Assembly: GCA_018816445.1 (NCBI GenBank) | Contig: JAHIVO010000036.1 | Coordinates: forward strand, 1-37,726 | DNA: 37,726 nt | Source: Patescibacteria group bacterium | Lineage (GTDB): Bacteria; Patescibacteriota; Patescibacteriia; UBA10025; JAHIVO01 | Direction: 5' to 3' | In this document: positions 32,480-37,726 of the stretch, one piece after another | Layout of the letters: every line of letters begins with the position of its first letter | How positions within the stretch are numbered: position 1 is the stretch's first letter | Translations under genes and position numbers: made by a program | The notes under the pieces: model-generated | Database searches by the model: none | What the model was told of the DNA's origin: nothing | What the model saw: only the letters and a program-made list of their open reading frames with translations

Positions 32480-32508
32480 TTGACAAAAATAAATTTTCAG
32501 TGTAGAAT
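32480..32508 (+). promoter_or_regulatory. Strong promoter of the 32561-33073 gene
   Basis: TTGACA (32480-32485), 17 bases, TAGAAT (32503-32508); it is one of the best matches to the sigma70 consensus in the window. Confidence 0.8.
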
Positions 32509-32560
32509 AATTTATTAACTAGTTTTGTTCTTTAACTGATACATCAGAAGGGAGGCATAA

Positions 32561-33073
32561 TTGGATCCTATTACAGATGCCATTGTTGCTTTATTAGAGT
32601 TACTGTTTGATATTGTAACTTGGATTCTGCAGGCTGAAGAGCGCTTAGCTCTTTTATTGCTTGATCGGGGAGTGCCAATAGGAAATCGGATTTGGATTTT
32701 ATGTGTGGCAAATTCTGTCTTTATTGCTGTGGAGATTTTGGTGTTGCACCTACTTGTCAAGGCATCAAAGTTCATGCAGAAGATCCATACCCCTGGGTGG
32801 CTCAAAGCAATTACACATCACAAACCTGTTACGTATTGGGATTTAGTTTTATTCACTTTTACCCCGGGTACGCAAAAGTTTGGTGTTATTGCTTACAGAG
32901 CCCGCATAAGACAATTTGGTTTTCGGGGTTACCTCTGTTTGATATTAGGTGGTATGTTTAGGGTTTCCCTGTACCCATTTCTCGGCAATTTGGTCTGGGG
33001 GTTGGTAATTTTACTTATTGCCTATCGCGCTATTAGGTGGTGGTGTAATTCCAATAACCATGCAAAGTCTTAA
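32561..33073 (+). CDS. Membrane protein, 170 residues (TTG start)
   Basis: Read from TTG at 32561 because GGGAGG lies five bases upstream (32550-32555). It has an N-terminal amphipathic/hydrophobic segment (DAIVALLELLFDIVTWIL), a helix in NRIWILCVANSVFIAVEILV, a basic loop with His/Lys (KFMQKIHTPGWLKAITHHK), a polar stretch YWDLVLFTFTPGTQKFGVIA, and two more segments (YLCLILGGMFRVSLYPFLG, GLVILLIAYRAIRWW). No known family. It has a strong promoter next to a palindrome, and a terminator that runs into the convergent miaB end. It may be regulated as a single unit. Confidence 0.72.
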   Translation: MDPITDAIVALLELLFDIVTWILQAEERLALLLLDRGVPIGNRIWILCVANSVFIAVEILVLHLLVKASKFMQKIHTPGWLKAITHHKPVTYWDLVLFTFTPGTQKFGVIAYRARIRQFGFRGYLCLILGGMFRVSLYPFLGNLVWGLVILLIAYRAIRWWCNSNNHAKS

Positions 33074-33113
33074 GACCGTTGGCACGCATACAATGTGTTA
33101 GCGGTCTTTTTTT
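33072..33113 (+). terminator. Terminator after the 32561-33073 gene
   Basis: AAGACCG (33072-33078) pairs with CGGTCTT (33102-33108), the stem extended by wobble pairs, followed by T to 33113. It overlaps the 3' end of miaB on the other strand. Confidence 0.75.
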
Positions 33114-34477
33114 ATAACCCCTTGTAATCCCCAGGCAGTAGCTTTAGTAATTTTTATATTAATAAATTGACCTGTTAAGTTGTCACCTTTAAACCTGACA
33201 TTTTTGAAAGTTTCAGTTTTACTAAGATTTTCTTTTTTAGATTTATTGTAATTTTCAACTAGTACTTTAACGGTTTTTCCGATAAGTTTTTTATTATTTG
33301 CCAGAGCGGTTTTTTTCAGTATTTCATTTAAAATTACTTCACGTCTGGCTTTTTCTTCTTTTGGAATATCATCTTTGAAAAAACGTTCTGCCGCAGTACC
33401 CGGACGAGGTGAATACCTGGCCAGATAAGCCATGTCGTATTTAACTTGCTCCATAAATTTAGCGGTTTGCTCAAATTGTTTTTTTGTTTCTCCCGGAAAA
33501 CCGACAATAACATCAGTGCTAATTGCTATGCCTGGCCAGGCTTGCCTGATTTTTTGGATTAATTCAAGATAGTATTTTTTTGTATGGCGTCGGTTCATGC
33601 GTCGTAAAATTTCATCATCTCCTGCCTGAATGGGAAGATGGAAATATTTAGTTACCTTATTTAATTGTGGCAAGGTTTTTAATAGCTCTTCTGAAACATC
33701 CTGTGGATTTGAGGTCAGGAAGCGAATCCAGAATTCTCCTGGTATTTTATTAATTTTTTTCAGCAATTCAGCGAAATCTTTCGGCACCTTGGTAGTGGCT
33801 GAACGGAACTGGATAGGCTGATTTTTTTCAAATTGCCAGAAATTCCGCGAGCGGGTTTTTAATAATACACTGTTGTGTTTTTTCTCCGGATCTATATAGG
33901 CATTTACATTTTGCCCAAGTAAAGTTATTTCCTTATAGTCTTTAGTAATTAGTTGTTTTATTTCAGTAATAATTTCAGAGGATGGTCGTGAGGCTTCTTG
34001 TCCGCGAGTATAGGGCACAGCGCAGTAAGTGCAATAGTTATTACAGCCCGTCATTATCGGCACAAAAGCCTGGAATGCAGAGTTGTGCAGTGCTTTTAAG
34101 GCTAAATAGTCGGCATTGGTGATATTATCATGACTTGTCTGCTTTTTTAGCCCTAGTTGTTGAGGAAGCTTTTCTATATCATTAATAGCAATAATAATAT
34201 CAAAATCTCGCTTAAGTTTTTTCTTATCAGCCGGCAGAACACAGCCGGTGAGTATTGTTTTAAAGTCCCTTTGTTTTTTCCAACGACGCCATTTATTAAG
34301 CCGTCCGTAAATACGGTCCATGGCTTTTTGGCGCACTGAACAGGAAACAATAATAATAAGATCAGCTGACTGTTCGTCAGTTGTCCGGGAACAGCCATTC
34401 ATTTCAAGGATATTGGCCACGCGCTCCGCATCTGACTCATTCATCTGGCAGCCAATAACAAATAGGAAGTATTTCAT
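33098..34477 (-). CDS. miaB: tRNA-2-methylthio-N6-dimethylallyladenosine synthase MiaB
   Basis: A 459-residue radical SAM methylthiotransferase that methylthiolates i6A37 made by MiaA. The N-terminal UPF0004 domain has MKYFLFVIGCQMNESDAERV, with further cysteines in SCSVRQKAMD and TGCVLPADKK as ligands for the auxiliary cluster. The radical SAM motif is GCNNYCTYCAVPYTRG (CxxxCxxC, near residue 145). Next are LGQNVNAYIDPE, FHLPIQAGDDEILRRMNRRH and DVIVGFPGETKKQF, and a C-terminal TRAM-type domain. MtaB or RimO are alternatives, but the CNNYCTYC and GLNVNAY-type pattern with MiaA near by favours MiaB. A TACAAT (34493-34488) lies ten bases before the ATG, so its leader is very short. Confidence 0.93.
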   Translation of the reverse strand: MKYFLFVIGCQMNESDAERVANILEMNGCSRTTDEQSADLIIIVSCSVRQKAMDRIYGRLNKWRRWKKQRDFKTILTGCVLPADKKKLKRDFDIIIAINDIEKLPQQLGLKKQTSHDNITNADYLALKALHNSAFQAFVPIMTGCNNYCTYCAVPYTRGQEASRPSSEIITEIKQLITKDYKEITLLGQNVNAYIDPEKKHNSVLLKTRSRNFWQFEKNQPIQFRSATTKVPKDFAELLKKINKIPGEFWIRFLTSNPQDVSEELLKTLPQLNKVTKYFHLPIQAGDDEILRRMNRRHTKKYYLELIQKIRQAWPGIAISTDVIVGFPGETKKQFEQTAKFMEQVKYDMAYLARYSPRPGTAAERFFKDDIPKEEKARREVILNEILKKTALANNKKLIGKTVKVLVENYNKSKKENLSKTETFKNVRFKGDNLTGQFINIKITKATAWGLQGVIKKDR

Positions 34478-34510
34478 AGTATGATGTATTGTAAATGTTT
34501 ATTGTTGGTT

Positions 34511-34560
34511 TAGCAAGTTAGCAAATTAGCAAGATTGCTAGCTAGCAAGTCAAGCAAGTT
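34511..34560. repeat. Iterated TAGCAAG direct/inverted repeats
   Basis: About six copies of (T)AGCAA(G/A)T in 50 bases, at about 8-10 base steps, with one inverted copy forming TTGCTAGCTAGCAA near the middle. It lies between miaB and the small gene at 34595, upstream of its promoter. It could be protein binding sites or a simple-sequence expansion. Confidence 0.5.
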
Positions 34561-34566
34561 GTTTTG

Positions 34567-34575
34567 TGTTATAAT
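34567..34575 (+). promoter_or_regulatory. Extended -10 promoter of the 34595 gene
   Basis: TGT-TATAAT (34567-34575), a consensus extended -10; the -35 position shows no clear box. Start of transcription at about 34582 excludes the ATG at 34574. Confidence 0.6.
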
Positions 34576-34594
34576 GATTTTAGGGATTAAAAGT

Positions 34595-34747
34595 ATGGAT
34601 ATTGATCGTGAGCAAAAGCAAAAGGAATTAGTTACAAAAATTGCTACCCAGAAAAAACTCAGTGTAGGGATTAAGGTGGTATTAACTTTAGTTACTATTT
34701 GCGCTGCAATTGCTGGAGTGGTAGTGGCTTTATTTTTAGCGCGGTAG
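34595..34747 (+). CDS. Small single-pass membrane protein, 50 residues
   Basis: MDIDREQKQKELVTKIATQK is a charged N-terminal helix, followed by one hydrophobic segment (VVLTLVTICAAIAGVVVALFL) and AR. The frame is open further up to 34535, but the TATAAT at 34570 and an AGGGA eight bases before ATG 34595 support the short form. No known family. It lies between the divergent miaB and convergent thrS. Confidence 0.6.
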   Translation: MDIDREQKQKELVTKIATQKKLSVGIKVVLTLVTICAAIAGVVVALFLAR

Positions 34748-34764
34748 GATAATTTTTGAAAACC

Positions 34765-34786
34765 GCCCAGGCACAGAGGCCTGGGC
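34765..34786 (-). terminator. Possible terminator of thrS, built from a dispersed repeat
   Basis: GCCCAGGC (34765-34772) pairs perfectly with GCCTGGGC (34779-34786). On the minus strand GG-TTTT follows. Its 16-base core is the inverted copy of 14915-14930, so this is also a dispersed element. Confidence 0.5.
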
Positions 34787-34804
34787 TTGGTTGGAATTTA
34801 ATAT

Positions 34805-36523
34805 TTATTTTTTATCCTCAATTTCTTTTAGGACTTGTTTGATAAAAGATACTTGAGTCATTTTTTTAATATCTTTTTGTCCGCGCAGACGAATATTCAG
34901 TGATTTGCTTTTCATTTCTTTATCGCCAATAACCAGCATATAAGGAATTTTTTGTTTTTCTGCCAGGCGGATTTTATATCCCACTGTGTCATTGGCATCA
35001 TCAAGTTCAGAACGTATGCCCTCGTTCAAAAATTGCTGATGCAATTTTTTAGCATAGGTTACATGTGCCTTACCAACTGTCATTATTTTGACCTGAGTAG
35101 GGGACAACCAGACAGGAAAACTACCGGCATAGTGCTCAATTAGAATACCCATAAATCTTTCAAACGATCCAAAGACAGCACGATGAATAATCACCGGCGT
35201 TTGTTTGCTGCCGTGCTGGTCAGTGTATGATAGTTCAAACCTTTCAGGTATCTGAAAGTCCAATTGGATGGTAGCTAATTGCCAGGCTCGTGATAGGCTA
35301 TCTTTGATAATAATATCAATTTTAGGGCCGTAAAAAGCTCCATCACCTTCGTTTACCTTATAGGAGATTTTATTTTTTGTTAAAGCCTGGGCCAAGGCTT
35401 TTTCAGCATAGTCCCATTTTTTAATTTCTCCTATGTATTTTTTTGGCCGGGTGGACAGAGCAAAGCTAGGCTGGAAATTAAAAATCTTATAAAAAGGCTT
35501 AATTAGTTTAATGACGCCAGTAATTTCCTGTTCTATCTGGTCTGGCCGGCAGTAAATATGAGCGTCATCCATGGTTATCTGGCGTACGCGAAATAATCCG
35601 CCCAAGGCGCCGCTTAATTCGTTACGGTGTAAACGACCAATTTCAGATAAACGCAGAGGCAGATCTTTGTAACTTCTTAATTTGGAGGAGTAGATATAAG
35701 TTGAACCCGGACAGTTCATCGGTTTTAAGGCGTATTCCTGATCATCAACTTTCAGCCGAAATATGTCTTCTGCATAGTGCTGCCAGTGGCCTGATTTTTC
35801 CCACAGAGTTTTTTTATTAAGAATGGGAGTTGAAGTTTCTAAATACTCATTTTGATCGTGAATTTTCCGCCAGTATTTTTCAAGCTCTTTGATTATAATC
35901 ATGCCTTTAGGCAGCCAAAACGGTGCACCAGGCGCTACCTCATGAAAAGCGAAAAGTTCCAGCTCCTTGCCCAGTTTACGATGATCGCGCTTTTTTAATT
36001 CTTCCTGGAGTTTGAGGTAGTCATCTAATTCCTTCTTTGTATTAAAAGCAACGCCGTAGATTCTTTGGAGCATGGTGTTTTTTTCGTCGCCTCGCCAATA
36101 AGCGCCCGCAGTTTTGGTTAGTTTAAAAGCATCAGCTGGAATTTCTTTGGTAGTGGCCACATGAGGACCTGAGCATAAGTCAATAAATTTCCCTGACTGA
36201 AAGTAGGTGATTGGTGCTTTTTCTTTTTTCAGCTCCTGAATTAATTCCAGTTTATATGGATCTTTTTTAGAAAAAGCAATAGCTTCAGAATAATCCTTTT
36301 CGTTTTTTTTAAAAGCGATATTCTGGCTAGCCAGTTTTTTCATGCGTTTTTCAATCCTCGGCAGATCCTGTGGAGTAAAGGGACGTGGTAAGTCAAAATC
36401 ATAGTAAAATCCATTAGCAATCACCGGGCCAATGGCTAGCTTGGCATCAGGGAATAATTGCAGCACTGCCGAGGCCATGAGGTGTGAGAGTGAGTGGCGG
36501 ATTTTGTGAAGTTGTTTGTCCAT
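34805..36523 (-). CDS. thrS: Threonine--tRNA ligase lacking the TGS domain
   Basis: A 572-residue class II ThrRS. The first domain present is the editing domain (about 1-185) with HSLSHLMASAVLQLF (HxxxH) and FIDLCSGPHV. The catalytic core (about 200-460) has GAPFWLPKGMIIIKELEKYW (motif 1), LPLRLSEIGRLHRNELSGAL (motif 2), ALKPMNCPGS with the zinc-binding Cys, and VIIHRAVFGSFERFMGILIE (motif 3). The anticodon-binding domain (about 470-572) closes it. The N-terminal TGS domain of the 640-residue standard form is absent, as in other CPR. A T-box leader lies upstream, with one gene between. Convergent gene on the other strand. Confidence 0.96.
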   Translation of the reverse strand: MDKQLHKIRHSLSHLMASAVLQLFPDAKLAIGPVIANGFYYDFDLPRPFTPQDLPRIEKRMKKLASQNIAFKKNEKDYSEAIAFSKKDPYKLELIQELKKEKAPITYFQSGKFIDLCSGPHVATTKEIPADAFKLTKTAGAYWRGDEKNTMLQRIYGVAFNTKKELDDYLKLQEELKKRDHRKLGKELELFAFHEVAPGAPFWLPKGMIIIKELEKYWRKIHDQNEYLETSTPILNKKTLWEKSGHWQHYAEDIFRLKVDDQEYALKPMNCPGSTYIYSSKLRSYKDLPLRLSEIGRLHRNELSGALGGLFRVRQITMDDAHIYCRPDQIEQEITGVIKLIKPFYKIFNFQPSFALSTRPKKYIGEIKKWDYAEKALAQALTKNKISYKVNEGDGAFYGPKIDIIIKDSLSRAWQLATIQLDFQIPERFELSYTDQHGSKQTPVIIHRAVFGSFERFMGILIEHYAGSFPVWLSPTQVKIMTVGKAHVTYAKKLHQQFLNEGIRSELDDANDTVGYKIRLAEKQKIPYMLVIGDKEMKSKSLNIRLRGQKDIKKMTQVSFIKQVLKEIEDKK

Positions 36524-36638
36524 ATTGTTGTAATTAGTAATTTGTAATTTATAACCAGTAATTACTTTTTGTTTGACGGTTTAGTTATTCATTGTAATAG
36601 ATCTGAAGCTTTATATACCGAAATAGTTAGCGCTGTGG

Positions 36639-36953
36639 TTATAAATTCATTGGACCTACACCTGTTTGTTTATCGTGCTGTTGTGTTTTACCGGCATTAA
36701 GTAGCATTTGATACCAATTGATTTCCCGCATTTTTTCTACGTCTTCATAAAAAGTAATTTGATTTTGGCTATTAAAGAAAAAGACCTTCTTGGGCTTTCC
36801 TTCTTCATTAAATCTTACTTCTCTTTTAAAATGTTCATGAGTTTTAGGATGTTCTACCATGGTAATTTCTGGTTCGGGAGCTTCTTTACCATTCTCTTGT
36901 TCAGAAGCAGGAATTGTACTTTGTTCGGATGGTGTGTATATTTCTCGGGCCAT
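36639..36953 (-). CDS. Hypothetical acidic protein between T-box leader and thrS
   Basis: A 104-residue soluble protein that I do not recognise. Residues 1-40 are acidic, Pro/Glu-rich and probably disordered (MAREIYTPSEQSTIPASEQE). The core (about 40-92) looks folded: HEHFKREVRFNEEGKPKKVF, FFNSQNQITFYEDVEKMREI and NWYQMLLNAG. The end is polar (GKTQQHDKQTG). No Shine-Dalgarno is visible. It is the first gene behind the T-box terminator (about 70 bases) and 115 bases before thrS; no separate thrS promoter is evident, so the two may share threonine control. A shadow frame on the other strand is not convincing. Confidence 0.7.
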   Translation of the reverse strand: MAREIYTPSEQSTIPASEQENGKEAPEPEITMVEHPKTHEHFKREVRFNEEGKPKKVFFFNSQNQITFYEDVEKMREINWYQMLLNAGKTQQHDKQTGVGPMNL

Positions 36954-37022
36954 AAGTTTTGGAGATAATAATTAGTTGGGTTTTTTGTAATAATTTTTAT
37001 TGTTTATCGTATTGGATTATCG

Positions 37023-37205
37023 TCTAAATAAAATAAATCCCGAAAAGTAATGATATTCGGGACCCCGAAGGGCGGTTCCACCCTTATTGTCTCCCTGCGG
37101 GAGACCTCTTTAATATTGAGTTGGCCTTTGATTTAGTCCCATAAAACGGGATAGTTCTTGTTAGCTAAGGCGTTTGGTATTCGCCCCAATCATCAATAGG
37201 CAGTT
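37023..37205 (-). promoter_or_regulatory. T-box riboswitch-type leader, probably threonine specific
   Basis: On the minus strand, in transcribed order: a short Stem I (about 37194-37160) whose terminal loop AATACCAAA holds ACC, a threonine codon, followed by a purine; hairpin TCCC/GGGA; a CTC/GAG hairpin; Stem III GTCTCCC/GGGAGAC (37106-37090); the T-box core GGGTGGAACCGC (37083-37072); then terminator TCCCGAA/TTCGGGA (37062-37038) with a T-rich tail to 37026. The T-box TGGA would pair with a tRNA ending UCCA. The antiterminator can pair GGG of the T-box region with TCCC that also begins the terminator. This is a transcriptional design. Stem I is far shorter than the classical one, with the specifier in the terminal loop as in ultrashort Stem I T-boxes. 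Confidence 0.83.
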
Positions 37206-37208
37206 TTT

Positions 37209-37237
37209 AGCATACTCTTTAGTATAAAATATGTCAA
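37209..37237 (-). promoter_or_regulatory. Promoter of the T-box leader
   Basis: On the minus strand TTGACA (37237-37232), exactly 17 bases, TATGCT (37214-37209); transcription would start at about 37202-37205, just at the T-box leader. Confidence 0.8.
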
Positions 37238-37238
37238 T

Positions 37239-37265
37239 AAAAAAGAGCTCTCCTGATGGAGAGCC
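37239..37265 (-). terminator. Terminator of the small zinc-ribbon gene
   Basis: GCTCTCC and GGAGAGC (37247-37253, 37258-37264) form a perfect stem with a four-base loop. On the minus strand a TTTTTT run follows, just before the -35 of the T-box promoter. Confidence 0.88.
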
Positions 37266-37304
37266 CATAAGACTTTATAGGTGCAACATTCCATTGTCGT
37301 ATCC

Positions 37305-37496
37305 CTATAACTTATTGCCACAATCGCTGCAGAAAATATCTCCTCTTTTTTTGTCCTTAGAGTGGCATTTAGTGCAGTCTGCGCGTATACCAGCATTAGG
37401 ATTTAGCAGGAATCCGCATTTAGGGCAATGTTTTGTTACCGACCTGAAGTTTGATTTCCTTCCACATTTGTCGCATTGTTTGTTGTTGCCTTGCAA
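37305..37496 (-). CDS. Small double zinc-ribbon protein (TTG start)
   Basis: A 63-residue protein with four CxxC pairs: CDKC and CPKC (about residues 8-27), CTKC and CSDC (about 41-59), i.e. two treble/ribbon zinc sites: KQCDKCGRKSNFRSVTKHCP, then KCGFLLNP, and ADCTKCHSKDKKRGDIFCSD. Read from TTG at 37496 because GGGAGGG lies six bases before it. A second, basic frame (37524-37420, starting MKNTKREGKVARQ) overlaps it and also has GGAGG in front. Own promoter and terminator. Such small zinc ribbons often bind nucleic acid or protein; function unknown. Confidence 0.78.
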   Translation of the reverse strand: MQGNNKQCDKCGRKSNFRSVTKHCPKCGFLLNPNAGIRADCTKCHSKDKKRGDIFCSDCGNKL

Positions 37497-37550
37497 CCTT
37501 TCCCTCCCGTTTCGTGTTTTTCATAGCCCTCCGTTGTTTTGTTTCATCAT

Positions 37551-37579
37551 AGCTTAACTAATATTGATACCATTGTCAA
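37551..37579 (-). promoter_or_regulatory. Promoter of the small zinc-ribbon gene
   Basis: On the minus strand TTGACA (37579-37574), 17 bases, TAAGCT (37556-37551). It lies close to the start of a transposase gene, so the -35 may sit in or next to the left end of that element. Confidence 0.6.
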
Positions 37580-37631
37580 GGTTATTGTAATGGTTCAATA
37601 CCTTGTGACCACCTAGCAGGAGTACAATGGT

Positions 37632-37726
37632 ATGTATATGGCATATACAACTAATCCTCACTTACCCAAAGTGCGTATGCAGGCAGTGCGTTTAGTGCGT
37701 GCTGGCTGGTCAATTCGTAGAGCAGC
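37632..37726 (+). CDS. Transposase N-terminus (IS481/integrase-core type), cut by window end
   Basis: The frame from ATG 37632 (or 37638) reads MYMAYTTNPHLPKVRMQAVR, then LVRAGWSIRRAA, and runs off the edge. This is the start of the helix-turn-helix domain of IS481-like/integrase-core transposases, whose N-termini in CPR genomes are, to my recollection, very similar. AGGAG (37618-37622) lies nine bases before the first ATG. The DDE core would be outside the window. Left end and terminal inverted repeat cannot be defined with only one side visible. Confidence 0.7.
   Translation, partial: MYMAYTTNPHLPKVRMQAVRLVRAGWSIRRA

Noticed and set aside
34535-34594. Longer start of the small membrane protein (TTG or ATG 34574)
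   Set aside because: The TATAAT box at 34570-34575 covers the ATG and transcription would start after it.
37091-37106. Third copy of the TCTCCC..GGGAGA repeat
   Set aside because: The hairpin is better explained as Stem III of the T-box leader, and the second TCACCC hairpin is missing.

Overview
The window looks like a chromosomal segment of a Candidate Phyla Radiation bacterium (Patescibacteria, Parcubacteria-like). This is inferred from low GC and TTA-rich codon usage, small and partly leaderless genes, a ThrRS without the TGS domain, a single short SigA-like factor, tandem CxxC-x17-CxxC zinc-ribbon proteins, DUF721/DciA, UPF0182, an S51 peptidase and many dispersed palindromic repeats. 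The standard code fits, because TGA ends several genes. No genus can be assigned from the sequence alone.

Layout. 1-9500: accessory, loosely packed. It holds the 3' end of a UPF0182 gene, a GC-rich orphan, two paralogous zinc-ribbon proteins, a POT transporter, a secreted fibre-like protein, a GreA-type factor, small membrane proteins, an S51 peptidase, MsrB and a lipoprotein, with nested palindromic elements between them. 9530-20710: a UvrD-like helicase fused to a Cas4/AddB-type Fe-S nuclease, a Cys-rich membrane protein, DUF721, then a membrane protein with pheS, a small membrane protein with pheT, a CaCA exchanger and gyrB. 20790-23830: secE-nusG-rplK-[membrane protein]-rplA, with an L1-operator-like RNA just before rplA. 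23919-27072: a compact dTMP/dTTP cluster (dCMP deaminase, dUTPase, two-domain ThyX-like protein, Tmk). 27178-29652: sigma factor and gatB. 29655-31319 (minus): hpf, a small membrane protein and miaA. 31438-33073: two receiver-like single-domain proteins and a membrane protein, each with its own promoter and terminator. 33098-36953 (minus): miaB, thrS and a hypothetical gene behind a probable threonine T-box leader (37023-37205). 37305-37726: a small zinc ribbon and the start of a transposase cut by the window edge.

How the genes fit together. The cluster covers translation (PheST, ThrS, GatB, L11, L1, HPF), tRNA A37 modification (MiaA then MiaB), transcription (sigma, NusG, GreA), protein export (SecE), thymidylate synthesis and DNA topology/repair. 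Two gene styles are interleaved. Core genes often have a -10 box about 6 nt before ATG and no Shine-Dalgarno, which predicts leaderless mRNAs. Many accessory genes have a strong GGAGG, sometimes with TTG or GTG starts, plus private promoters and hairpin terminators; a few of these are clearly GC-richer. No rRNA, tRNA or CRISPR array was recognised.
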